Assembly (NCBI GenBank): GCA_002405475.1
Contig: DHLX01000016.1
Location: 1-38,521, forward strand
Source of the DNA: Burkholderiales bacterium UBA4657
GTDB lineage: Bacteria; Pseudomonadota; Gammaproteobacteria; Burkholderiales; Burkholderiaceae_E
Direction: 5' to 3'
DNA: 38,521 nt
Below the pieces are notes generated by a model. The model did not search any database. It was not told where the DNA came from and was given only the letters and a program-made list of their open reading frames with translations. The position numbers and the translations under genes are program-made. Position 1 is the stretch's first letter. Each line of letters opens with the position of its first letter. Positions 8,194 to 15,862 of this stretch are shown here, in pieces.

Positions 8194-9617
8194 ACGCTGC
8201 TCACGCGACCGTACTGGTCAGAAAAGCGCACAATGTCATCTTCGCCGACATAATCGCCACATTGCACTTCAATCATGACCAGTGGCAATTTCCCCGGGTT
8301 TTCGAGGCGGTGTTTTTCGCCGATGGGAATATAGGTCGATTCATTCGGCGCAACAAAAAATTCCTTGTCGCCGCAGGTGACGCGCGCCGTGCCAGAAACC
8401 ACGACCCAGTGTTCGCTGCGATGATGATGCATTTGCAGCGACAGTTTGCCGCCGGGTTTGACAACAATACGCTTGATCTTGAACTGCTCACCTTCGAGTA
8501 GTACGGTATAGCTGCCCCACGGGCGCTCGGTGGTCACGTGTTCGCTCACCAGAGCATCACCACTGCTTTTGAGCAGGGTCACTATGTCCTTGACACGCTG
8601 ACTGGCATCTTTATGTGCGACCAGCACGGCATCTTCGGTGTCGATGACGACCAGGTTATCGACACCGATGGCCGCTACCAGACGGCCACTGGACTGGACA
8701 TAAGTGCGCGTCGAGTCGAGTAGTACGCCGCGCCCTTGCACGGCATTTCCATCGGCATCGGTGGGTACAGCCTCGGACAGCGCCTTCCAGCTGCCAATAT
8801 CGCTCCAGCCCATCTGGCACGGAATAACGCTGATGTTGTCGGCTTTTTCCATAATGGCGTAGTCAATCGAGTTCGCTGGTACTTGTGCAAACAACGACGC
8901 ATCGAGCATTAGCGGCTGAATTTCGGCACGGTTGTGCGCCAGCACCGCACGACACGCCTGCAAGGTATCGGGGGCATACTGCTCGAAGGCGCGCACAATG
9001 GTGCCCGCAGTAAAGCAGAACATGCCGCTGTTCCAGACATGACGGCCCGATTTCAGGTAGTCCTCGGCCTGAGCCCGGGGCGGCTTTTCAATGAAACGTA
9101 CTACCTGTCGTGCGCCTGAGTCACCCAGTGCCGCGCCCATTTCAATATAGCCAAAGCCGGTTTCTGCGGCGCTGGGGGTAATGCCGAACAAGGCCAGACG
9201 ACCGGCCTGCGCCTGTTCAATGGCCAGTGTGCTGACCCGGATGAACTCGGGTTCGTTGTCGATTAAATGGTCAGCCGGTAAAACGAGCAGTACTGCCTCA
9301 GCGCCATAGTGTTGTTGTGCCCAGAGTGCTGCCAGCGCCACCGCAGGTGCGGTATTGCGCCCCTCGGGTTCAAGCAGGAAATTCACCGCCAGCCCCAGCC
9401 CGGAGACTTCTTCTGCCACTTTGTAGCTGTACTGAATATTGGTGATGATCAGCGCTTCTTTGACGCCCGGCACCTGCGCCGCGCGCTTGAAGGTGTTTTG
9501 CAATAAGCTCTCGTTGCCGCGCACCTGCATAAAGGGCTTGGGCATGCTTTCTCTGGAAACGGGCCACAAGCGGGTGCCGGCACCGCCGCAGAGTATGACG
9601 GGAATAATAGGGCTCAT
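8190..9617 (-). CDS. manC: mannose-1-phosphate guanylyltransferase / mannose-6-phosphate isomerase (bifunctional)
   Basis: Makes GDP-mannose from mannose 1-phosphate and GTP; the type II bifunctional form also isomerises fructose 6-phosphate to mannose 6-phosphate. The start MSPIIPVILCGG gives 475 residues, the usual length; upstream starts lack family similarity. Residues ~1-290 are the nucleotidyltransferase domain, with CGGAGTRLWPVSRESMPKPF (10-29). The C-terminal cupin isomerase domain carries RPWGSY and the metal-binding stretch QMHHHRSEHWVVVSG. It is the first gene of the minus-strand operon and lies divergent from the phosphomannomutase gene. Together these two supply GDP-mannose, so the glycan probably contains mannose or a GDP-mannose-derived deoxysugar. 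Confidence 0.96.
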   Translation of the reverse strand: MSPIIPVILCGGAGTRLWPVSRESMPKPFMQVRGNESLLQNTFKRAAQVPGVKEALIITNIQYSYKVAEEVSGLGLAVNFLLEPEGRNTAPAVALAALWAQQHYGAEAVLLVLPADHLIDNEPEFIRVSTLAIEQAQAGRLALFGITPSAAETGFGYIEMGAALGDSGARQVVRFIEKPPRAQAEDYLKSGRHVWNSGMFCFTAGTIVRAFEQYAPDTLQACRAVLAHNRAEIQPLMLDASLFAQVPANSIDYAIMEKADNISVIPCQMGWSDIGSWKALSEAVPTDADGNAVQGRGVLLDSTRTYVQSSGRLVAAIGVDNLVVIDTEDAVLVAHKDASQRVKDIVTLLKSSGDALVSEHVTTERPWGSYTVLLEGEQFKIKRIVVKPGGKLSLQMHHHRSEHWVVVSGTARVTCGDKEFFVAPNESTYIPIGEKHRLENPGKLPLVMIEVQCGDYVGEDDIVRFSDQYGRVSSV

Positions 9618-9684
9618 GAAAGTATCGTCGGGCAGGTAAACTAGCGAAAGCAAAAACTGAATTGTCACATAAAGGGAGCAGGGA
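9618..9684. promoter_or_regulatory. divergent promoter region manC / phosphomannomutase
   Basis: The 67 bp between the divergent manC and phosphomannomutase genes must hold, or overlap, the start signals for both the ~9.6-kb O-antigen operon and the manB-like/waaC/waaA operon. A GGGAGCAGG ribosome-binding stretch sits just before the TTG start on the plus side. I could not identify a convincing -35/-10 pair for either strand, so promoter positions are left open. Confidence 0.45.
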
Positions 9685-11055
9685 TTGATTGCAGGCTCGA
9701 TTTTCAAAGCTTATGATATTCGCGGTGTGGTCGATAAAACCTTGACGCTGGACGCAGTACGCCAGATTGGCCAGGCCATTGCCACGCTGGCGCGTGAGCG
9801 TGGTGACCGTCAGGCCGTGGTGGGGCGCGATGGACGTTTGTCCGGGCCGGGCTTGCTGGCCGCGCTGGCACAAGGCCTGCAGGCGGGCGGGCTCGATGTG
9901 ATTGACCTGGGCGAAGTCGCCACCCCCATGGTCTATTTTGCGGTTCATGAATTGAAGACCGGCACCGGGGTCATGGTGACCGGCTCGCATAATCCGCCTG
10001 AGTACAACGGCCTGAAAATGGTGGTCGGCAACGAGGCCATTTATGGTGCCACCATTCAGGCATTGCGCCAGCGCATAGAAAGCGGCCAGTTAGCGCAAGG
10101 CACGGGCAGTTATCGTCAGGAAAATATTGCCGAGCGCTATTTGCAGCGCATAATCGGCGACGTCAAACTGGCGCGCCCCATGAAACTGGCCATTGATTGT
10201 GGCAATGGTGTGCCGGGTGCTTATGCCCCGGCTTTATTTCGCGCTTTGGGTTGTGAAGTCACCGAACTGTTTTGTGAGGTGGATGGCCGTTTTCCGAATC
10301 ATCACCCCGACCCGGCGCAGCTGGAAAACCTGCAGGACTTGATGCGCTGTCTGCGCGAGACCGATAACGAATTGGGCTTTGCCTTTGATGGCGATGGCGA
10401 CCGTCTGGGCGTCGTGACCAAAGATGGGCAAGTGATTTTTCCGGATCGGCAAATGATGTTGTTCGCACGCGATGTATTGTCGCGCCAGCCCGGTGCCAAG
10501 ATTATTTACGACGTCAAATGTTCGCGCTTGCTGGGTGATGATATTCGCCGTTCTGGCGGACGTGCGCTGATGTGGAAGACCGGGCATTCACTGGTCAAGG
10601 CCAAGCTGAAAGAAACCGGCGCGCCACTGGCGGGAGAAATGAGTGGCCATATTTTTTTCAAGGAACGCTGGTATGGTTTCGATGATGGTCTGTATGCGGG
10701 TGCGCGCCTGCTTGAAATAGTGTCACGTGCGCCCGATGCCAATGCAGTCTTGAACGCCTTGCCCAACTCTGCGGCGACACCGGAACTGCACCTGCATTGC
10801 GCCGAAGGTGAAAATCACGCCTTAATCGAACGCTTGCAGCGCGAAGTGGTTTTCCCGCAAGCCCGGGAAGTCGTCACGATTGACGGCGTACGCGCTGAAT
10901 ATGCCGATGGTTTTGGCTTGGCGCGCGCCTCGAACACCACGCCGGTAGTGGTGTTGCGCTTCGAGGCCGACCATGCCCAGGCACTGGCACGCATACAACA
11001 GGAATTCAAACACGCGCTGCTCAGGCTCAAGCCTGATGCCGCCTTGCCTTTTTAG
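9685..11055 (+). CDS. manB: phosphomannomutase / phosphoglucomutase (AlgC/ManB family)
   Basis: Interconverts sugar 6-phosphates and 1-phosphates, supplying mannose 1-phosphate to ManC and possibly glucose 1-phosphate to RfbA. 456 residues, matching the dual-specificity AlgC type. The N-terminal FKAYDIRGVVD matches AlgC. The phosphoserine loop is TGSHNPPEYNGLK (S101), the metal loop FDGDGDRLG, and the sugar loop GEMSGHIFF. The start is TTG, preceded by GGGAGCAGG at good spacing; no in-frame ATG precedes the conserved N-terminus. waaC follows after 9 bp. Whether it acts on mannose, glucose or both cannot be told from sequence. Confidence 0.92.
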   Translation: MIAGSIFKAYDIRGVVDKTLTLDAVRQIGQAIATLARERGDRQAVVGRDGRLSGPGLLAALAQGLQAGGLDVIDLGEVATPMVYFAVHELKTGTGVMVTGSHNPPEYNGLKMVVGNEAIYGATIQALRQRIESGQLAQGTGSYRQENIAERYLQRIIGDVKLARPMKLAIDCGNGVPGAYAPALFRALGCEVTELFCEVDGRFPNHHPDPAQLENLQDLMRCLRETDNELGFAFDGDGDRLGVVTKDGQVIFPDRQMMLFARDVLSRQPGAKIIYDVKCSRLLGDDIRRSGGRALMWKTGHSLVKAKLKETGAPLAGEMSGHIFFKERWYGFDDGLYAGARLLEIVSRAPDANAVLNALPNSAATPELHLHCAEGENHALIERLQREVVFPQAREVVTIDGVRAEYADGFGLARASNTTPVVVLRFEADHAQALARIQQEFKHALLRLKPDAALPF

Positions 11056-11064
11056 AGCCAGGAC

Positions 11065-12045
11065 GTGCGCATCTTACTGGTCAAAATGAGTTCCATGGGC
11101 GATGTCGTGCATAACCTGCCGCTGGTAGCCGATATTTTGCACGCCCATCCCGAGGCGCAGATTGACTGGGTGGTGGAAGAGGCTTATGCCGACCTGGTGC
11201 GTTTGCACCCTGGGGTACGGCGCGTGCTGCCGATTGCACTACGCCGCTGGCGCAGGCAGCTTTTCCAGCCGGGCACGCTGCGTGAAATGCGCACTTTCTG
11301 GCGCGAGTTACGTAGCCAGTCTTACGATGCCATTCTGGACACGCAAAGTCTGTTGAAAAGCGCGCTGGTGTGCCGTGCCGCGCGAGGCTTGCGCGTTGGT
11401 TATGTGGCCGCTGCATGCAAGGAACCCATCGCGGCCTGCTGCTATCAAAAGCGTTTGCCCTACCCGCCCGTCAAAGCGGTACATGCGGTACAACGCTACC
11501 GTGACCTGGCCGCCTGGGCGCTGGGCTACCGCATCAATACACCGCCGCATTATGGGTTGCGTCGTCCTGAGTTATCGGTCACCCCTGGCTGGCGTCCGAG
11601 CGCAACACGCTATGCCGTGCTGGTGCATTCGACCGCCCGCGCCAGCAAATTGTGGAGCGAGCAGAATTGGCAAGCGCTGATCAGTGCCTTGCACGATCAA
11701 GGTCTGAGTGCAGTACTGGCCTGGGGCAATGAAGCAGAACGGGAGCGTGCCCAGCGTCTGGCGCAATACTCGGCGCTGGCGCAGGTCGTACCACAAAAAC
11801 TCGACCTGTTGCACTGGGCGCAGATACTGTCACACGCACAAGTGGTCATTGGTCTCGACACCGGCCTGACTTACCTTGCCGCCGCCACCGGGGTTCCGGT
11901 CGTCGCCTTGTATTGCGATACTGCCCCGGAACAAGCCGGGGTAGAGGTGGATACCCCGCATTACAACCTGGGTGACATCGGCCAGCCGCCGTCCAGCGCC
12001 AGTGTGCTGGCAGCGGTACAGCAGTGTCTGACGCTGGCGACATGA
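11065..12045 (+). CDS. waaC: lipopolysaccharide heptosyltransferase I
   Basis: Transfers the first L-glycero-D-manno-heptose from ADP-heptose onto Kdo of the LPS inner core, at the cytoplasmic face of the inner membrane. 326 residues, GT9 family. The N-terminus MRILLVKMSSMGDVVHNLP is diagnostic, with the conserved Asp in SSMGDVVH. The C-terminal half holds the donor-site region VVIGLDTGLTYLAAATGVPVV. The GTG start has CCAGGA upstream. Its stop overlaps the waaA ATG by 4 bp, so core heptose and Kdo transferases are co-expressed. gmhB at 35887 provides a heptose-pathway enzyme. Confidence 0.95.
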   Translation: MRILLVKMSSMGDVVHNLPLVADILHAHPEAQIDWVVEEAYADLVRLHPGVRRVLPIALRRWRRQLFQPGTLREMRTFWRELRSQSYDAILDTQSLLKSALVCRAARGLRVGYVAAACKEPIAACCYQKRLPYPPVKAVHAVQRYRDLAAWALGYRINTPPHYGLRRPELSVTPGWRPSATRYAVLVHSTARASKLWSEQNWQALISALHDQGLSAVLAWGNEAERERAQRLAQYSALAQVVPQKLDLLHWAQILSHAQVVIGLDTGLTYLAAATGVPVVALYCDTAPEQAGVEVDTPHYNLGDIGQPPSSASVLAAVQQCLTLAT

Positions 12046-13325
12046 AACACCGCACCTATACCCTGCTATTGTGGCTATGCCTGCCCTGGTTGTTGCTGCG
12101 CCTGCGCTGGCGCGCCCGTACCGAGCCGGCGTACCGAGCCCACTGGGGCGAGCGCTTTGGGCGCTATGCCAAACATTTGGTGGGCGATGTGGTGTGGATG
12201 CACGCCGTGTCGGTGGGCGAAACCCGGGGTGCTGAACCTTTGATACGGGCTTTGCTGGCGCAAGGCCGGCACCTGGTCTTGACCCATATGACCCCCGGCG
12301 GGCGCGCTGCAGCACGACAACTGTTTGCCGATGACATTGAACAAGGCCGGCTTGTAAGTGTGTACTTACCCTACGACTATGCTTTTGCTGTACGGCGTTT
12401 TTTGCGCCATTTTCGGCCACGCCTGGGGCTCATCATGGAAACCGAAGTCTGGCCAACCTTGCTGCGCGAGTGCCAGCGCCGTGGGCTGCCGGTGGTGTTG
12501 GCGAATGCGCGCCTGTCGCAAAAAAGTGCCGCGCGTGGCCGCCGTTTGGGTGCGGTGATGCAGCAAAGTGCCGCGCGCTTGAGTCTGGTTCTGGCCCAGA
12601 CCCAGGCTGATGCCGAGCGCCTGAAAACCCTGGGGGCACGGCGCGTGGTCGTCACCGGCAACCTGAAATTTGACGTCAGCGTTAAGGCCGAAGCGCAGGC
12701 GCTGGGGCTACGCTGGCGTCAGCAGATAGGCCAACGACCGGTGTTGCTGCTGGCTTCAACCCGCGAAGCACAAGGACAGCAGGAAGAAGAATTATGGTTG
12801 CAGGCGCTGCAAAACCGCGACTGGCCGCAGGACTTGTTGCTGGTACTGGTACCGCGTCACCCGCAGCGCTTTCAAGCCGTGGCCGAGCTGACGCAACGCT
12901 ATGGCTGGCCGACGCAGCGCCGTAGCAGTGGCGAAACTATTGCACCCCAAACGCGACTCTGGTTCGGCGATTCCATGGGTGAACTGGGCGCGTATTACAC
13001 CCTGGCCGATCTGGCTTTTGTCGGCGGTAGTCTGGTGCCTTTGGGTGGGCAAAATCTGATCGAGGCCTGCGCCTATGGCTGCCCGGTATTGATGGGGCGC
13101 AGCACCTACAATTTTTCGCAAGCGGTCGAAGACGCGGTACAAGCCCAGGCCGCGCGTCTGATTGACAGCGCCGAACAAGGTGCCGGGCTGGCTTTGCAAT
13201 TACTGGCGGCGCCAGGCGAATTGCTGCAAATGCGTAACGCGGCAGAACAGTTTTGCCACTTGCACCGGGGCGCAACCGCACGTACTTTAGAAACTCTGGA
13301 ACGCGAGCGTTTAACGCTGCAGTAG
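12042..13325 (+). CDS. waaA: 3-deoxy-D-manno-octulosonic acid (Kdo) transferase
   Basis: Adds Kdo to lipid A precursor, an essential LPS step at the inner membrane. I chose the ATG inside the ATGA overlap with waaC; it gives 427 residues with the usual N-terminal membrane anchor (LLLWLCLPWLLLRLRW). A GTG 18 bp upstream is less likely. The catalytic Glu is in VSVGETRGAEPL (E60), preceded by the ERFG motif. The C-terminal half shows the GT-B donor-site segment GGSLVPLGGQNLIEACAYGC. The last codons and stop lie inside a 49-bp sequence repeated 917 bp downstream, where it forms the 3' end of tolC. Confidence 0.96.
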   Translation: MKHRTYTLLLWLCLPWLLLRLRWRARTEPAYRAHWGERFGRYAKHLVGDVVWMHAVSVGETRGAEPLIRALLAQGRHLVLTHMTPGGRAAARQLFADDIEQGRLVSVYLPYDYAFAVRRFLRHFRPRLGLIMETEVWPTLLRECQRRGLPVVLANARLSQKSAARGRRLGAVMQQSAARLSLVLAQTQADAERLKTLGARRVVVTGNLKFDVSVKAEAQALGLRWRQQIGQRPVLLLASTREAQGQQEEELWLQALQNRDWPQDLLLVLVPRHPQRFQAVAELTQRYGWPTQRRSSGETIAPQTRLWFGDSMGELGAYYTLADLAFVGGSLVPLGGQNLIEACAYGCPVLMGRSTYNFSQAVEDAVQAQAARLIDSAEQGAGLALQLLAAPGELLQMRNAAEQFCHLHRGATARTLETLERERLTLQ

Positions 13326-13356
13326 CGCGTCAATGGCTTGCAAGTCGGGTTCTTCC
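13308..13356. repeat. 49-bp direct repeat, copy 1 (waaA 3' end)
   Basis: Identical over 49 bp to 14225-14273, offset 917 bp. It begins CGTTTAACGCTGCAGTAG, which contains the waaA stop, and continues with what reads, on the minus strand, as the last 15 codons of tolC plus its stop. So this copy carries an orphan tolC 3' end, while the other carries an orphan waaA 3' end. Flanking bases differ at both ends (G/A and C/A). Confidence 0.97.
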
Positions 13357-13404
13357 CAAAAGAGCGGAAATAAAATCTGTTTCACGTTTTGTGCCGCGAT
13401 TCAG

Positions 13405-13433
13405 TTGCCGAGAGTAACCGAGCGGTAGATAAT
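13405..13433 (+). promoter_or_regulatory. predicted sigma70 promoter of the mntA-hepT pair
   Basis: TTGCCG (13405-13410) and GATAAT (13428-13433) are separated by exactly 17 bp, a reasonable -35/-10 pair. A GAGG ribosome-binding site (13444-13447) lies 8 bp before the GTG start of mntA. The spacer holds AGAGTAACC (13411-13419), whose inverse lies at 14211-14219 beyond hepT. This supports independent transcription of the cassette; promoter assignment is by eye. Confidence 0.45.
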
Positions 13434-13455
13434 TGCCTTTTGTGAGGATTTTTTT

Positions 13456-13746
13456 GTGCGCCCGTCTGTTGTGCTTGACTTGAAACGCGCTGCTGTGCGC
13501 GAGCTTGTGGGTCGATTTCAAACGACAAACCCGCGCGTTTTCGGCTCGGTGCTGTACGGCACCGACCAGGACGGCAGCGACCTAGACCTGCTGGTCGATG
13601 CCCTTCCCGGAGCAACGCTGTTCGACTTGGGTGGCCTTCAAGACGAACTGGAAGCATTGCTGGGATTTCGTGTTGATGTCCTGACGCCAGGCGACCTACC
13701 GCATAAGTTTCGAGCAAAAGTGCTGGCAGAAGCAAGACCAATATGA
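13456..13746 (+). CDS. mntA: MntA-type minimal nucleotidyltransferase antitoxin
   Basis: Small (96 residues) nucleotidyltransferase of the MNT family. In characterised HepT/MntA pairs it neutralises HepT by AMPylating a tyrosine next to the HEPN active site. The signature GSX10DXD is exact: G30-S31 then D42-L43-D44 within GSVLYGTDQDGSDLDLLVD, and a third acidic residue D74 is in FRVDVLTP. All catalytic residues are therefore kept. The start is GTG with GAGG upstream. The stop overlaps the hepT ATG by 4 bp (ATGA). The gene sits in an 868-bp insert between two identical 49-bp repeats. Confidence 0.93.
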   Translation: MRPSVVLDLKRAAVRELVGRFQTTNPRVFGSVLYGTDQDGSDLDLLVDALPGATLFDLGGLQDELEALLGFRVDVLTPGDLPHKFRAKVLAEARPI

Positions 13747-14099
13747 GCCAGAACCGTCTTCCTGATTATCTCGACCACATTCAACAGGCCGCAACCGATG
13801 CCTGCAGCTTCGTTGACGGGATGACGAGAGACGATTTTCTGAACGATAAACGAACTCAGCAGGCAGTTATCATGAGCCTGATCGTTGTTGGTGAAGCTGC
13901 AACGAAGATAATGGATGGCTATCCCGACTTTATTCAAGCGTACCCTGGAGTACCGTGGCGCTACATGAGGGGGATGCGTAATCGAATGGCGCACGGCTAC
14001 TTTGACATCGACCTTAATGTTGTATGGGACACTGTTCAGACAGCACTACCGGAGTTGCTTAAGCAACTGCCTGATGGGCTACGGGGCGAACACGGTTGA
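13743..14099 (+). CDS. hepT: HepT-type HEPN ribonuclease toxin
   Basis: HEPN-domain protein of 118 residues (DUF86 family), the toxin partner of MntA. The active-site motif RX4HXY is intact: R79, H84 and Y86 in RNRMAHGYFDID; Y86 corresponds to the tyrosine that MntA AMPylates in studied systems. The helical N-terminal half fits a HEPN helical bundle. It is translationally coupled to mntA. With both motifs intact, a functional toxin-antitoxin pair is likely. The RNA target cannot be inferred from sequence. Confidence 0.93.
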   Translation: MSQNRLPDYLDHIQQAATDACSFVDGMTRDDFLNDKRTQQAVIMSLIVVGEAATKIMDGYPDFIQAYPGVPWRYMRGMRNRMAHGYFDIDLNVVWDTVQTALPELLKQLPDGLRGEHG

Positions 14100-14224
14100 G
14101 ACGATCTGAGCTGAAAAAGCATTGAAGCCGTTACGTACTGCACCAAAATTCTTGGAAAGCCACATGAAATCTGGATTTTCGTGAATACGTCCTAACCTAT
14201 AACAGCACGTGGTTACTCTGAATA
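14100..14224. other. non-coding tail of the inserted TA segment
   Basis: These 125 bp separate hepT from repeat copy 2. They hold GGTTACTCT (14211-14219), the inverse of AGAGTAACC in the mntA promoter spacer, and a 9-bp direct repeat TGAATACGT at 14182-14190 and 14219-14227, the second copy running into the 49-bp repeat. No ORF, transposase or integrase remnant is visible. Confidence 0.5.
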
Positions 14225-14273
14225 CGTTTAACGCTGCAGTAGCGCGTCAATGGCTTGCAAGTCGGGTTCTTCC
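14225..14273. repeat. 49-bp direct repeat, copy 2 (tolC 3' end)
   Basis: Identical to 13308-13356. Here the minus strand is the functional tolC 3' end (stop at 14228-14230). The plus strand still shows the waaA stop TAG at 14240-14242. Removing the 917-bp unit would leave waaA and tolC convergent with a 15-bp overlap of their 3' ends. Confidence 0.97.
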
Positions 14274-15538
14274 AGCGCACCGGTAGCGGCCTTCAGGCGC
14301 AGGCTGGCCAGCAAGGTGTCGTAACGCGCCTTCGATAAATCGCGCCGGGTCTGAAACAGCTGTTGCTGCGCGTTCAACACATCGACGTTGACACGAACCC
14401 CGACCCGGTAACCCAGCAGGGTGGAGTCAAGCGAGGTCTGGCTCGATACTTCGGCCGCTTCCAGTGCCCGGACCTGGGCCAGACCGCTGGTGACGCCGGT
14501 GAATGACTGGCGCGCACTTTGTGCCGCAGTTCGGCGCGCCGCTTCCAGCGACTGGCTGGCTTGTTGCTCCAGCGCCAGGGTTTCACGTACCCGCGCCTGG
14601 GTGGCAAAACCGGCAAAAATGGGCACGGTCAGTTGTACCCCTACGCTGTTGTTATTGCTGCGTTCCACCCCGGTCTGCGGTTTGCGGGTCTGGTTATGGC
14701 TCGCGACCAGATCCACGCTGGGCAAATGGCCGGCCTTGGCTTTGGAGGTTTCGCGTTGTGCAATCTCGGCGTTGGTTTGGGCAATACGCACCGCATAATT
14801 GTTCGTCTCGGCCGTTGTTACCCATTCATTTTGTTGTGCCGGCACGGGAGCTGGCAGGGCGACATTGCGCCTGAGCGGCAGCAGGTCGAGCGCTGGTTTA
14901 CCCGTAATCTGCTGCAGTCCGGTACGTTTGACCTGCAAATCGTTTTCGGCGGCAATTTCCTGGGCAATGACCAGGTCGTAGCGCGCCTGGGCTTCGTTGG
15001 TGTCGGTAATGGTCGAGGTGCCGACTTCGAAATTACGCTTCGCCGAGGCCAGTTGTTCTGCCACGGCTTTCTTTTGGGCGCGGATCACTTCCAGCGTGTC
15101 CTGAGCCACGAGTACATCGAAGTAGGCTTGGGCCACGCGCAGTGCCAGGTCTTGTCGGGCGCTATTGAACTGGGTTTCTGCTGCGACCACTCCCAGCTTG
15201 GCCTGTTCCAGACTTTGTAATGACTGCGGACGCCAGAGCGGCTGGGTCAGACTCAAGCCATAGCCCGAACTGGTACGTTCCGAGTCGGTGGTGGTAGTGC
15301 TGGTACGGGACGAGTTATCGTTATAGGTCAGGTTGGCATTGCCATTAACACTGGGTAACCAGGCGCTGGCGCGTGCCTGCGGTACTTTTTCCCGCGTTGC
15401 TTCCAGCTGAAACCGTGCCGCAGCATAGCTCGGGTCACTGGCAAGTGCCTCGCGCCAGCTTTGCAGCAGTCCTTGTTGCGCCGCTGTACTTAGCGGCAAT
15501 AGCAGTATCAGACTAGCCAGCAGGGTGTTTGATTTCAT
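14228..15538 (-). CDS. tolC: TolC-family outer-membrane efflux/secretion channel
   Basis: Outer-membrane trimeric channel subunit for type I secretion or tripartite efflux. 436 residues from an ATG that overlaps the rhodanese stop (TGATG). The signal peptide is about MKSNTLLASLILLLPLSTAA. Two repeated helical/beta halves are seen, with family-typical segments: QARYDLVIAQEIAAENDL for the first coiled coil, VQLTVPIFAGFATQARVRET for the second half, and GYRVGVRVNVDVLNAQQQLF near the end. It is the last gene of the tetR-pcm-rhodanese-tolC operon and could serve the MacAB-like pump at 24525-27681, though no sequence proves that pairing. Its final 15 codons lie in the 49-bp direct repeat. Confidence 0.95.
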   Translation of the reverse strand: MKSNTLLASLILLLPLSTAAQQGLLQSWREALASDPSYAAARFQLEATREKVPQARASAWLPSVNGNANLTYNDNSSRTSTTTTDSERTSSGYGLSLTQPLWRPQSLQSLEQAKLGVVAAETQFNSARQDLALRVAQAYFDVLVAQDTLEVIRAQKKAVAEQLASAKRNFEVGTSTITDTNEAQARYDLVIAQEIAAENDLQVKRTGLQQITGKPALDLLPLRRNVALPAPVPAQQNEWVTTAETNNYAVRIAQTNAEIAQRETSKAKAGHLPSVDLVASHNQTRKPQTGVERSNNNSVGVQLTVPIFAGFATQARVRETLALEQQASQSLEAARRTAAQSARQSFTGVTSGLAQVRALEAAEVSSQTSLDSTLLGYRVGVRVNVDVLNAQQQLFQTRRDLSKARYDTLLASLRLKAATGALEEPDLQAIDALLQR

Positions 15539-15858
15539 CAATATCTCGCCATGGTCGGGTTGATTTGTTCAGCCCAGGTGTGAACCCCACCGCTCAGGTT
15601 GTAGACACGCTCGAAGCCGTTACGCTCCAGAAAAAAACCTACTTGCGCGCTACGTGCGCCGTGATGACAGATGCAAACAATTTCGGCATCGTGATCCATC
15701 TCGTTCAGTCGTGCGGGTACCTGACCCATGGGCATGTGCAGAGAATTTTCGATACGGCACAATTCCCATTCCCAGGGTTCGCGCACATCAAGCAATACCA
15801 GATTGGGCCGTTTTTGTTCCAGCCAGTCAGCCAGTTGGTGGGCGCTCAGATTTTCCAT
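15538..15858 (-). CDS. rhodanese-like single-domain sulfurtransferase
   Basis: 106-residue single rhodanese domain, cytoplasmic (no signal peptide). The start MENLSAHQLADWL aligns with the domain onset and lies 4 bp after the upstream stop. The N-terminal part shows VLLDVREPWEWELCRIENSLHMPM. The active-site loop is CHHGARS with the persulfide-forming C64 and R69, and GFERVYNLSGGVHTW closes the fold. It is embedded between the pcm-like gene and tolC. The specific sulfur acceptor is unknown. Confidence 0.93.
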   Translation of the reverse strand: MENLSAHQLADWLEQKRPNLVLLDVREPWEWELCRIENSLHMPMGQVPARLNEMDHDAEIVCICHHGARSAQVGFFLERNGFERVYNLSGGVHTWAEQINPTMARY

Positions 15859-15862
15859 GATG

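Noticed and set aside
13357..14224. Classical transposon or insertion sequence carrying mntA-hepT
   Set aside because: No transposase, no long terminal inverted repeats, and a 49-bp direct repeat is too long for usual target duplications.
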